From contig NC_037319.1 of assembly GCF_000143535.2 (NCBI RefSeq), positions 2,046,001 to 2,110,000 on the forward strand: DNA of 64,000 nt, written 5' to 3'. Position 1 is the first letter of the stretch, and every line of letters begins with the position of its first letter. The position numbers and the translations under genes were made by a program. The notes beneath the pieces were generated by a model that saw only the letters and a program-made list of their open reading frames with translations, was not told where the DNA came from and ran no database searches. This DNA is from Botrytis cinerea B05.10. Its lineage: Eukaryota; Ascomycota; Leotiomycetes; Helotiales; Sclerotiniaceae. Of the stretch, positions 21,929-33,063 are shown piece after piece.

Positions 21929-24421
21929 TCATACCTTTCCGCGATTAGGTAGCTCCCCTGTATTCAAGTGGTAAAACTGAATTCATGGTTAGCTATGCTA
22001 CGTCTATCACAAAACAATGAAAGCAACACTGAACGAACCTTTCTAGCCTCATCCTCAGACCTCTCCGTATTCTCTGCTTCACCCCCGTGAATCAAACCCA
22101 ATTTATTCTTCCTCACAACGTCGAACCAAAAATACTTATCGAAATCTCCATTTTGGAGTTGCTTCTTGAATTTCTCAATGAAATTATTGTAGATATCTGG
22201 TTCAATGAGTTCAATAAGTTCGGTTCTCATAGTCCTCAAATACTCTCCAGCTTGGCCCCAGGTAGAATCTCCGGTGCTTCGTTTGAGCAGTGTGCGAACA
22301 GTATCGCCCATTTCTCGAGTAACTTTGACGACGCTATCTGTGGAATCAGTGCTTGAAAGGGCTCGCTTAAATTCTGGGATGGCGTTCTCTACGGTGATCT
22401 TTTGACGTTTTTCTCGGCCGAGGAGAGCTTCTACATCGAGACCTGAGATAGGTTTGACGACTTCTCGATTGCGTTTGGCTTTGGTTATGGCAGGAACTAT
22501 GGTACAATTAGATTGATAGAACTGGAGATGGGATTGGCAAGTGTAGTAGTACCTTTCTTGACATCAGCTATTCTGATCAGCTTCTCAATCTGGCCACTTG
22601 ATTTTTCGACAAGCTCAGTGGGAGGATGTGACCATTTTGTTAGAACATCTGGAGGGGGAGGGATGCCTTCATCTGGCTTGACAGCACGTCTGCGTATAGC
22701 TTGGCTGATACGATGAAGGACAGGAGAGTAGGTGTCCTCGATGGCCATATATTCCGCTGGTTCGCTACACAAAGTCAGTGATATACTACCCATAAGGATA
22801 CCAGAGTTTCTTCTTACCCTTCATCATTCTTCCCTGCTGTTGATAGATCCATACTATCAACAAATTTACTCATCGCAGCTTTCAAGTCGTTACTCGGAAG
22901 GTTTTTGTGCTTCTCCATTATGCCACCAGAGCTATTGAAAACCTTGTCAAGAGGCGCAAAACGATAGGCCCGTACATCTTCTGCAAACGGAAGGGGCACG
23001 TCGATAAGACCCTCTAGACCAGGCTCTATGAGGGGAGCAAGAAGTACAATTAGTGGATCTGATCCATCTTTCTTGACTATTCTAGCCACAGCACACGAGT
23101 CCAGCTCGTGAAGAGCATGGATAAGAGACGATAATGCCATTCTTGCCTTCTCGTTTGTCTTTTGAGCAATAGTGATGCAACTCTCCCCCATGTTGAGATA
23201 TCTCTCGTACTAAAGACGTTAGGCCATACATAAAGATACGTTGATTATATGTTCTTACATCATTTGGCACAAAGCCCATAATCGAGAAGTCCTTTATTGT
23301 CTGAAGCTTTGTAATACTTTCATCCGATTGACTGATAGGAACAATAGTGCTGCCATATTCGTAGCCCCTTTCCAGAGCATCTTTTTCGACATCTTTTTTA
23401 CCACCCGGTGCGGTTGTATCATTGACTTTATAAGTCCTTGCCTGGGTGACTGAGGTAAGATCGTCAGTATTCGGTAGGTCGACATCAATCGGTTCATCTG
23501 TTACTCGATCAACGTAACTCTTCGCAGAGACAGGTTTTGCTTGTTTTGTTCTGAAATACCGAGCAACATCTATTGACATAGCTGTTTCGGGATATTTTTT
23601 CACATCTCCAAGAATGAGTGGTCCTGTGTAAGTATTATACTCTCTTGTGACTTTGACTACAGGTGTTGCGAGGGCTTCAATTGCTTCAGCTGTGGTACCG
23701 AAAATTCCATCCGAACATTTCTCTGTGAAAGATCTGAGGAGTTTTTCATTTTCAGACTATTCGTAATTAGTTTTGCAAGAATTATCGGCGAATTAGAGAC
23801 TTTCGCACCTTGACTAAATCTTTGTCTTCCTCTTTGAAACCGTACTCCGCATCATCAAAGTCGACTCCTCTAGTCTCGTGTTAGAAAAGCCAGCCTTATG
23901 AAAAGGATAACTTACATGACAACTAGTCTTATATCATTGTTGTTAATTTCCTTCGCAATATCATCAAGCTCCTCGCTGTTCATAAATCCGTTGCCATCCG
24001 TAATCAAAACGATCTTCCTGGCATACTTGCCTGGCTTTCCACTCTTCAGCGTAGTATGCTTTTTGATCATTTCCATCGCAACAACAATGGCTGATATAGC
24101 ATCTCCATCGTCAGTATCACTAGGTTTGACAGCCTCTTTCACTTCCTCCAATTGTTGCATCTGAAATTGACCAAGTTGCTTCAATACAGATATGTTCGCA
24201 TACCCCTCTTCTCCACTGCTATGCAATTCATTGTCTGTTTCATCCGTACGAAATCCAACAATACCAACTCCATCAGTTTTGCGATCAGTAGACATCGTCA
24301 ACGTGATCTTATCCCAGACATATCGCATACCATATTCGAGGTCAGTTTCCACGCGTCCATGGTGACAGTCCGCAAGAGATTTGCCTAGATCGACGACGTA
24401 GACAGTTGCTTGTTTTTCCAT
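21929..24421 (-). CDS. KU80: Ku80, DNA end-binding subunit of non-homologous end joining
   Basis: Seven exons: 24421-23916, 23869-23809, 23756-23259, 23209-22818, 22764-22553, 22496-22039 and 21976-21929, giving 724 residues. The N-terminal von Willebrand A-like domain starts MEKQATVYVVDLGKSLADC and contains GVGIVGFRTDETDNEL, KIVLITDGNGFMNSEEL and RLVVIGVDFDDAEYGFKEED. The Ku beta-barrel core follows (FRTKQAKPVSAKSY; KDFSIMGFVPNDYERYLNMG; RIVKKDGSDPLIVLLAPL). The C-terminal helical region, after IPEFKRALSSTD, resembles the Ku80 C-terminal domain. With Ku70 it forms the ring that threads onto double-strand ends and recruits ligase IV factors; in fungi it also protects telomeres. A Met 15 codons upstream of 24421 is in frame, but MEKQ fits the family best. 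The last exon (16 codons, ending NRGKV) is the least certain part. It is divergent from the DUF4149 gene. Confidence 0.96.
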
Positions 24422-24774
24422 TATGAGAGAAGGAGAGGCTAAAATTTTACATGAGGTAGATTTCAAAATGGTAGAAGTTGGTCTTGAAATTAAATAGTGT
24501 TTTAATCACGGTGTCAAACAGACAGCAATCAGGCAGACGCGCCATGAGGGTTTCCAAATTCACGAGAATCACGCAATCACGTGCGACGGACCTCGGTGTT
24601 TGATAGCATCATGCGTGTATGAATGAAGCCGTCATCACGCAAACAGTTATCAGACCATCCACTTCACGCCGTCCTCGAATTGCCACGTACTCTAATATTG
24701 TTTCCCTCCATAAACCACTTCTCAAATACAACATTAGAAAGTCCATCATAGATCTTTATAGCTAAAAAATCAAA
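24422..24774. promoter_or_regulatory. Bidirectional promoter region KU80/DUF4149 gene
   Basis: Only 353 bp separate the two divergent start codons. The region contains two CACGTG-like or AATCACG(TG) motifs around 24565-24595 but no element is assigned with certainty. Confidence 0.5.
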
Positions 24775-25457
24775 ATGCCAGACCTTTCAATCCTTAAAAC
24801 CCCGGGCCCATACCACATCATAACGTATGTTTCCCCCCTCCCTCTTTTATCCAGCTAACAAGTCTCTCACTCTAGTTATGGAACCCTTCTCGGAACCCAG
24901 TTCTTCCAATCCTTTGTCAACGGAATTGTAGCCTACAGATCTCTTCCACGCCCCCAATTTTCCGTCCTCCAACAAAACCTCTTCCCAATCTACTTCGGTA
25001 TTCAAACTGCGCTTCCAGCAGTGCTAGCAATTACTTATCCAGGCTCGCGCACACACTTGGGAACTGTATCAGGAATCTCAGGGACCCTAGCCGAGGTTAA
25101 TAGATGGAGTGTTATGGTGCCATTGGCTACGATGTTCGTGACCGGATTGGCGAATTTGGTGGTTATTGGACCGGCTACTACGAGGATTATGAAGGAGAGA
25201 AAACACCAGGGTAGGTTATTGGGTTGAGTGAGGGCTAGGATGAAGGGGCTGAATATATTTGACGAAAAAGACTAACAGTTGTATTTACAGAAACAAAAGA
25301 TGGAAAGAAATCCTATGATGCAGCGCCACATTCAAGAGAAATGCAGAAGTTGAACAAGGCATTCGGAAAAATGCATGGGGCTTCCTCATTGGTAAATTTG
25401 GTATCTTTCCTTGCTACGATTTGGTATGGTGCTAGCCTTGCCGAGAGATTGCAATAG
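24775..25457 (+). CDS. Small membrane protein, DUF4149/TMEM205-like
   Basis: Three exons: 24775-24824, 24876-25210 and 25291-25457, giving 183 residues. The sequence GTLLGTQFFQSFVNGIVAYR, FSVLQQNLFPIYFGIQTALP and MVPLATMFVTGLANLVVIGP matches the fungal DUF4149 family, with about four membrane helices. The conserved loop RIMKERKHQETKDGKK spans the second intron, and the last helix is VNLVSFLATIWYGASLA. The human relative TMEM205 has been linked to drug resistance, but the function of the fungal proteins is unknown. All splice sites are standard (GTATGT...CTCTAG and GTAGGT...TTACAG). It is convergent with SMC1. Confidence 0.9.
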
Positions 25458-26004
25458 ATGAATGTGAAACTCGAAAGCTGGTGGGTGGATGAATCTAACT
25501 TCCAGAGTTGGCATGCGAGTAGTTGTATATAGCTATAGGACGGGTCAACATAAATGTTGATTATTGGAGGTACACTTGCAGAGTCCACTGGATGGTAGTT
25601 TGTGATATATTTATATGATGGGGTGTTATCATGTCCAAAAGGCTGCGGAGATAGGTTAATTGTGAGAGGAATATTTGCAGTTGTGAAGATACTATTGAAA
25701 CATAGCATGAGGCATCTATAATTTTGTGACTACAGAAGCCCTTCTGAAATTGACATTGACTTGTTCTACCGTGGTACTGAATACATATAGCTACCTATCA
25801 ACAAAAAGCAAATTGTTCAATCCAACCGAAGAGGGCAAACATATTCTTACAAACTCCTACATCCCACGCCACCTATGACTGGTATTCATAAGCCATCGAG
25901 TCAAATCCGCCCACCCGATTCTCATAGCGTTCTTGAAACTGAAAGCGTAACAGCACCAAATTCCAACATGTTATGATATACAAAGGCAACCCCATTATTA
26001 TCAT
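25458..26004. other. Convergent intergenic region DUF4149/SMC1
   Basis: 547 bp of 3' flanks. The minus-strand frame 25313-25708 partly overlaps the DUF4149 coding exon and is treated as chance. No RNA gene is visible. Confidence 0.55.
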
Positions 26005-29000
26005 TCATGCATACTTGCGCAGCTATTTGAGATATTAGTAAATAGAGATTTCAGATGAACAATCACAAAACTTACATCAAGCGTCAAAGTTTTCGAACTA
26101 TTAACTTCCTGATCTCTGAAAACGCCGACCAAACTCTCACTTCCTTGAAACAGTCCAGTCTTCAGACTAATGACGATGAATTGCATTCCAGGTCCCGCAT
26201 GCTCCTTGATATAATTTCTGATTTTTTCCACGTTCGCATTGTCAAGAGCAGCATCGACTTCATCCAAAACGAAAAATGGAGAAGGTTGATAACTATGAAC
26301 TGCGAACAATAAAGCTAAGGCTGCCATAGTTTTCTCACCACCAGATAGATGCTCCATATCACGGAAACGTTTGAGTGGTGGCATGGCGTGGTATTTGATA
26401 CCAGAGAGATACGGGGCGTCGCTATCTTCAATATCAAGATATGCCTGACCGCCGAGAGGGAAAGTGGCTGAGCGTGTAAGATCTTTGTACACATGAGTGA
26501 TTTGATCGGATATATGTGCGAAAGCTTTATTGAAGCGATCATATCGTTTCTCCTTTATCTCGTTAAATGCATCACGAGTAGCTTTTGCAGCATCACGAGC
26601 GGCATTGAAGTCCTTGTCAGTATCTCTGAGACGCGTCTCGACAACATCCAGTCGCTCAATCGCTCGCATGTTAGGGTTGAGTTTCTCAAGTTCTGAATTT
26701 AGGGTAGAGATCTTTTCTTGCAGTTGCTCCTCAACATCTTCATCATCGGGCTATCTCGTGTCAGTAAATAAATTTTGGCATGTTGCAGACTACTTACATT
26801 TTTTAAGTCATCCGAAAGCCCATCGAAATCCACATCTATGCCGTAATCGTTGATAATTTCCTCGGGTGCCTGGTCGCCTTCATCAACATCCATGGCGTCG
26901 GGATCCTCTTGCTGCAAGCTTTCGTTCGCAGGGAGACTATCTAAAGATTTTGAACCCGCAGCCAATGGTACAGCTATTTGTTCCATCTTGCAGCGTCGTA
27001 ACAAAGCATATCGATTCGCGCTGGTTCGCTGAGCTACCGTCTCAAGAGTCGTGATGGATTTTGTACGCTCATCAATCCCCTTGCTCGCTTTTTGTAGGTC
27101 GTGCCTTGCGACATTTACTTTGTCAGTTTTTGCCGCAAGTTTTTCTTTTTGTTTCTGAAGGGCATCCTCCAACTCAGTCACAGCTGCTTGATCTTCATCC
27201 ATCGCCTGCGCAAGTTTTTCTTTTCCTGCCTCATATTCCTCAATGTCGGATTCAAACTTCTCAATGTTGTTCTCAAGGCTAGCTAGGCGGGTCTTAATTT
27301 CCAATAGGTGATTTTCTTCCCAAGCCACCTGACTTTTCAACGTTTGTTTTTGCTTCTCGAATTCGTTCTTCTTCTCCAAAGCCTCTTGCTCAAGACTACC
27401 TTGCTGTGCCTCATAATCTCTAATATTTGAGTATTCAGTTCTCTTGCAAAAATTGGAGAAGATCTTGTCCGCAACTTTCGCGATAGCCCGTTGAAATTCT
27501 TCCACCTTTCGCCGAGACTTTTCAAGTTCTGCACTCTTTTCTTCGTACTTGGGCTCCACATCTTCTAACTGGCGTTGTTCATGGTTTAGCTTCTTTTGTT
27601 CACTGGCAATGTTCTTTTCAAATTCGACCAATTCATTCTGCTCATAAGTGACCTTCTGGTGTAGATTGTTGATGGCGTTCGTCAATTGTTCCTCCTCGCC
27701 CGTTCTCTTTTTGTTAGCATCTAGTGCCCTGATCTCGCGAGTATATTTCTCTTCAAGAGCCCTGAGCTTATCCATTTCAGCATCACCGAAAGCTCGCTTG
27801 TTGCCACGCCCTTCGGGAACACGTCCACCAGTGATATTACCAGCTTTGGCGATCATGACACCATCTAGAGTTACTGCTTTGACTTGGAGCTTTTTTCGAT
27901 AACATATGTCTTTGGCTGTTGCAATATCATCACAGACAATCGAGCTTCCGCATGCGTAAGACATAGCTCTTTCGACAGAGGAGTCAAAATCAATCGTATC
28001 GATAGTCAGGCGGGCCTTGGCCAGTCCTTTCAACGAAGAGTTTGTTGCGTTGACCTTGATATTGTCCAAAGGGATAAAAGTCATAGGGGACTTTTTGCGA
28101 TCTTTCAACCATTGCACACACTCAGTACCAGTCTTCTCCGTATCAACAACAATGGAGTCAAAGTCTCGACCAAGAGCTGTGCTTACAGCTTCTTCGAATT
28201 TCTTCTGCTTAGGCTTACAAAGGTCGCCGATGCGTCCTTTAACGCCTGGGAAAATTCGCTTCATTTCGGTTATGGTTTCTTTGACTCTTCTCTCTTTTTC
28301 GCCCTCTCTTCGACCGTATTCGCCCTCTTTGATTTGTTTGAGAATCTCTTGAAGTTTCTCTTCGAGGTCAGTCTTTAATTGGTTGTGTCGAACGCGTTCT
28401 GACCTGAGAGAGTTATGCTCCTCTCTCTTGGCGTTTCTGTCCCTGATTGTCTCGGAAATCGACTCCTTAAGGTTGTCTCTGCGTCTCATGCTGGTGTCCA
28501 ACTCACTTTGAAGCTTTTCCACCGAAGCCTGCGCGGCCTCCATTTTACCTTTCAAACTGTTCGCGGTTACTTCGTCTGTTTTCAATTGGCGGACCAGATT
28601 GTCTAGCTTAGCTTGATCCTCGGATGTCTTCTTGACAACTTCGGACTTGAGCTTCTGGTACTCTTTGAAATCATCGTCACTTAATTGCTTTCCCTGATTT
28701 TTGAGAGTTTCCTGCCACTGGACCTCGAATTGTTTCTGTGCCTTCTCAACTAACGCGAGATCTTTTTTAAGTTTCGCAATTTTCCCGGACTTGTCGTCCC
28801 GCTCTGTTGCTATGAAGGCCGACTTCCTTCTTAACATTTCGATTTGAGATGTGACAGTCTTGATTTTTTCATCAAATGGTACTAACTCAACTTCCTTCTC
28901 CTCGAGTTCCTTTTCCTTCCGCTTGATGTTTCGTTCTATCCGGCTGGCATCTTTGCTAACTTTAGCCTGTTCCGCTCTAGCCGCATCTAAATTATTCTGA

Positions 29001-29990
29001 TACTTTTCCACGCCTCGGCGGTACTCCTTTAGGTTTTCCTGGTGTTCTTGAATGCTAGCGCTCGACTCGTCCATCACTCTTTGAAAGTGGTACAATTTCC
29101 ATAAGATGTGCTCAATGATAGCGTCATCCTTTTCCACTGCCTTTTTCTGGAAGGCCTCAGCCTCTTTCTTTTGCTCTTGATACTGCTTGATCTCGGAGTT
29201 AATGCCACGTCTGCGATGGAGGCTGTAATTTTGCTCATCTGCTGCCTTCTCCGCCTCATCTTGCAATCTTTCATATTCTGCTTTGTATTCCAGACTGCCA
29301 GATATTTGTTCGATGAGTCGGGTCAAATCCTTTGGTGATTGCGACGCAATGGCTTCAACATCGCCTTGGAACACCAAAAAGTTTCGAGCTTTGATCAATA
29401 TATTCTCGGATTCAAGGGCATCATTGTATGCTTGTGCGGTGACGACGCGATCGTTGATGCGATATTCACTGGCCCCTTGGTTTGTGATTGAACGCTTCCA
29501 TTTCTGTTCCTCGCCTTGATCATCTTCGTAAACAGCCATAACCCATGCACTCTTGGGATCGTTGCGCGCCGGTTTCTGAGATTGTGATTCCTCATCCGAA
29601 CCTTCCCCATCCCCATTTGCGAGCCCATTGGCAGTTGGGTCAACCGCGGATCCATCATCGTTGATTTTTGAGGTTTTCAATACTCTTCCGCGATATACGA
29701 GATCTCGCAACTGTGCAGACCGTAAATGAGACGACTTGATGCCTAGAACAAAAGAGATCGCGTCCATGCTGTTACTCAATTAGCGGTTTGCTGATGATGT
29801 TTTACAGACCACCTACGAATTCGATTTTCCCGAACCATTTGGACCGATGATGGAGGTAAAATACGAGTCTCCAAACAAGAGAACATGGTGCCCCTTATAC
29901 GACTTGAAATCTACAGATGATCAGCTGAAGCAATGGCATTAATAGCGCGACCGTCTTACTAAAAAGCTCGAGGCGTATGAGTTTTCCCAT
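26005..29990 (-). CDS. SMC1: Cohesin subunit Smc1
   Basis: Five exons: 29990-29960, 29910-29817, 29768-26798, 26750-26076 and 26022-26005, giving 1262 residues, the normal Smc1 size. The N-terminus MGKLIRLELFNFKSYKGHHV and Walker A (GPNGSGKSN, residues 33-41) come from the first two exons. Coiled-coil arms flank a hinge at roughly 520-680 (GVKGRIGDLCKPKQKKFEEA; GRDFDSIVVDTEKTGTECVQ). The C-terminal head has the ABC signature LSGGEKT (from residue 1167) and Walker B FFVLDEVDAALD (near 1191). The last exon adds only LRKYA. With Smc3 and the kleisin Scc1/Rad21 it makes the ring that holds sister chromatids together. The uninterrupted long exon misses 42 essential N-terminal residues, so the short upstream exons matter. 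Two MluI boxes lie just upstream. Confidence 0.98.
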
Positions 29991-31017
29991 CTTGACTTAT
30001 ACGCGTTGATCACAGCGGGGTGCACGCGTAAAGAAAGAAGAGTCACTACGAAGGCAAGATCCAGTCAGGAATAAATGGGGATAATTATGAGTGGCGCATT
30101 AACATGGCATCCGTGGCGAGCGGTAATGCGAGTAGAGTGAGAAGATGGAGGTAAAGTTTGGCGTGAAGAGAGGATAGGTTTACGATTTCTTTAACTTCAA
30201 CTTTCCCAGCTGCTCTAACTGGGCATCACAAAAAGTCGCGGACGCGAGTTATGGATCACATGATAATAGGTCAAGCTGCATTTGGAAGTTGATGACGGTC
30301 AACGTAGACCTAAAGATCTAAAGCCACCAGTGAGCCCTTTATCGCTTTTATTCACCCTATGCCACACTAGACAACCGTACCCCCTTAGATAATCAGGGTT
30401 CTGTCTCAACGTAGCAATGACGAAATGTATTCCCCAGATCAACTTTACTGATTGATTGGTAGCGATTCCACGGCTGTACACGCACGACTGTCCCCCCAGC
30501 AAAAGTTATTTGCTTTCTATTGGAGACAACGATTGTACCAAATAAAAAGTAACAAATTTTGGGGGGGGAAGATATTCTCATCTCCCTATTTCACCACTTC
30601 GAAATCTAACCAAAATCTACCATAAAGCATCTCTTGTGATCAAGCAAAAGTTCTGGATACTACACTAGGTGGTCTGTTTGCATATTGACACCAACATCCA
30701 ACCACATCTCTCAAAGCAAGCACGATTTCACGTCCTTCAACATTACTCACGGAAGAACTTGTCCAGAACAAACCCTATCTATTTTGGGGACTAGTTTCGA
30801 GTCGAGAGGCCCCTAAAATATCTAACTCTTCTTTGATAACCTATCACCTTATCGAAATTTGTTCATGTGCTGCAATCAACAGTAGTTGTCACTGCTTGGG
30901 CATTCTCGAACGCATATTAAGACTCTTCATCTGCAGCAGCATACTTTTCTGTGAGTTATCCTCATTGTTGTTTTTCATCTGTGATATTCGGGAGCATAGC
31001 ACAAGATTCCAGGACAC
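29991..31017. promoter_or_regulatory. Divergent region SMC1/GPC1
   Basis: 1.03 kb between two divergent starts. It contains the two ACGCGT boxes near SMC1 (listed separately) and an 8-G run at 30561-30568. Minus-strand ORFs at 30299-30581 look like chance frames. Confidence 0.5.
30001..30029. promoter_or_regulatory. Paired MluI cell-cycle boxes upstream of SMC1
   Basis: The palindrome ACGCGT occurs at 30001-30006 and again at 30024-30029, 11 and 34 bp before the SMC1 start codon. In yeasts this is the MCB element bound by MBF (Mbp1/Swi6) that turns on S-phase genes, cohesin genes among them. Function here is inferred; the sites could lie in the leader rather than the promoter. Confidence 0.5.
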
Positions 31018-32706
31018 ATGGCTGATATAGCTTTAAGAGGTGCTTCTGCGTTCAGGCGCATTTGTTTCTACGATTCGATTCACACCCGTTCACGTTCGAT
31101 AGCAGAAATGACTGAACCTATACCCATACCAGCTTCTAAGTCGGAGCCTGCACTCGAGTCAACTTCGTTATCCTCTGAGCAACATCTTACTGGTGGCGAT
31201 TCATCAACTGGAAGCTCTCCTCCCGAGGATGGCAATACACCCACATACACAACCTCCGAAAATGGAAGTCCTCATCTTTCAAGGCGCCCTTCTGCTTCTG
31301 GGAGTAGCACATATCAAGAAGATTGGGAACCTTGGCCTCCTTTGGATAAGATCACTGTCTTTGATTTATTAGAGAACTTTGATTTGCCTCAACAACTCGA
31401 AAGAATCCAGAGAAATCTGTCCGCACAATCTCAAAAGGTTCGACAGCAGCGAGACAAGTTAAAGACAAGATCCAGTTATGCGAAGACCCGGGTTGTTGAA
31501 GAATGGCGAAAGCGTGTTCCAACTGCGGATGAGCAGCTGGACAGATATAAAAAGAGGATGCGCGATAGTGTTGACAAACTTGGAACACGTTGGAATGATA
31601 CGAAATCAGTGACGATTCGAGAAAAGGTGTCCTTCATCTGTGGGGTCTTGAATGTTCTCATTAGTGGCTACTTGATCGGAGGATATCCTGAGTTGTTCCA
31701 CTGGTGGTACACTGCCCAATTACTATACTTCATGCCCATCCGGTTTTATGCCTACCACAAACGGGGATATCATTATTTTCTCGCAGATCTCTGTTACTTT
31801 ACAAATTTCCTCTGTTTCCTCTCTATTTGGATCTTTCCACAGTCAAAACGACTTTTCATCAGCACTTACTGTCTGGCCATGGGCAACAATGCAGTAGCGA
31901 TTGCCATGTGGAGGAATTCTATGGTATTTCACAGTTTCGACAAGGTTACGTCTCTCTTTATTCACATAATGCCCTGCGTAACTCTTCATTGTCTTGTCCA
32001 TCTCATCGACCCATCCGTCCAACAATCGCGTTTCAGTGCCATCTACGATATTCGTACATCTCCAGTAGGGTCAAGTACTCATTACGGCCTGCTATCAATG
32101 GCATTGTGGTCATCTATTCCATATGCAATATGGCAACTTTCTTACCATTTTCTCATCACTGTCCGCCGCCGTGAGAAGATTGCTGCAGGTCGTCCGACAT
32201 CATTCACCTGGCTGCTGAAATCATACTCCAAAGTCTGGATTGGCAAAGCGGTTCTCGCTCTTCCCGAATCTATGCAAGAGCCTGCATTTATGCTTATTCA
32301 ATACTCGTATGCGTTGCTCACCATGTTACCATGCCCTCTATGGTTCTGGTACCGATATGCGTCTGCATCATTCCTCATGGCTGTATTCTGCTGGTCTGTT
32401 TATAACGGCGCAAATTATTACATCGAAGTCTTTGGCAAATGTTTCCAAAATGAGCTTGAGGAGATGAAGCGAGAAGTTCAGAAATGGCATAATTCTCCCG
32501 AATTAACGACATCTCCTTTGATGACGCCCAGATCCGAGGGTGGAGAAATATTAAGTAACGATGGCGAGACAAAGAGACCAGGTCACCCAAGAAGTGCTAG
32601 TTTAGATAAGATTCCATTACTCAACGACCAAGGAGGGAGCTCGGGAATAGATGGAGGGGCGAAAGATGTCGTGAAGGCAAGAAAAGCAGATGACGCATCG
32701 GCTTGA
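31018..32706 (+). CDS. GPC1: Glycerophosphocholine acyltransferase (DUF2838)
   Basis: A single exon of 562 codons from the first ATG; the Met at 31108 (MTEPIPIPASK) is an equally good or better start because the first 30 residues are not family-like. A Ser/Thr-rich N-terminus of about 100 residues precedes LDKITVFDLLENFDLPQQLE and a charged helical stretch. The membrane part contains FICGVLNVLISGYLIGGYPE, YTAQLLYFMPIRFYAYHKRG, YHYFLADLCYFTNFLCF and KVTSLFIHIMPCVTLHCLVH, the DUF2838 core, with about eight helices. Gpc1 re-acylates glycerophosphocholine to lyso-PC, letting cells rebuild phosphatidylcholine after deacylation, probably at the ER. The C-terminal tail is polar. It is one of the few intronless genes in the window. 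Confidence 0.92.
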   Translation: MADIALRGASAFRRICFYDSIHTRSRSIAEMTEPIPIPASKSEPALESTSLSSEQHLTGGDSSTGSSPPEDGNTPTYTTSENGSPHLSRRPSASGSSTYQEDWEPWPPLDKITVFDLLENFDLPQQLERIQRNLSAQSQKVRQQRDKLKTRSSYAKTRVVEEWRKRVPTADEQLDRYKKRMRDSVDKLGTRWNDTKSVTIREKVSFICGVLNVLISGYLIGGYPELFHWWYTAQLLYFMPIRFYAYHKRGYHYFLADLCYFTNFLCFLSIWIFPQSKRLFISTYCLAMGNNAVAIAMWRNSMVFHSFDKVTSLFIHIMPCVTLHCLVHLIDPSVQQSRFSAIYDIRTSPVGSSTHYGLLSMALWSSIPYAIWQLSYHFLITVRRREKIAAGRPTSFTWLLKSYSKVWIGKAVLALPESMQEPAFMLIQYSYALLTMLPCPLWFWYRYASASFLMAVFCWSVYNGANYYIEVFGKCFQNELEEMKREVQKWHNSPELTTSPLMTPRSEGGEILSNDGETKRPGHPRSASLDKIPLLNDQGGSSGIDGGAKDVVKARKADDASA

Positions 32707-33063
32707 TTGTACCAAGGGGCATGGCTTACATTGATTTTGGCTCGTCGTTTCTGACCTTGGACACTCATTTTACCATTCACTTGTTCTTGTTCTGCTTTAA
32801 TTTTTGAGATCAATGTTGTGAGATTTTGCTTTCACGAAATGGAAGGGGGATGGATGTGAATAGGCGTAGCGAGGGATATACCACAAACTGGCAGTTGGGT
32901 GTTGGGTGTTTACGCATACATATAGATAATGAACCTCCTAATACAAGCGAATGAATACGAATATAAAACCTATATTGGATCTTTCATACCCCTAGACTAT
33001 TACACTTCCCAATCCTTAGAAAAGTACCCATGAAATTGATGTATTAATGTTTATCCACTCCAT
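32707..33063. other. Convergent intergenic region GPC1/sugar transporter
   Basis: 357 bp of 3' flanks with AT-rich stretches; no gene or RNA structure recognised. Confidence 0.6.

Noticed and set aside
24351..24356. ACGCGT box inside KU80 coding sequence
   Set aside because: Lies within an exon; one of several scattered copies expected by chance.
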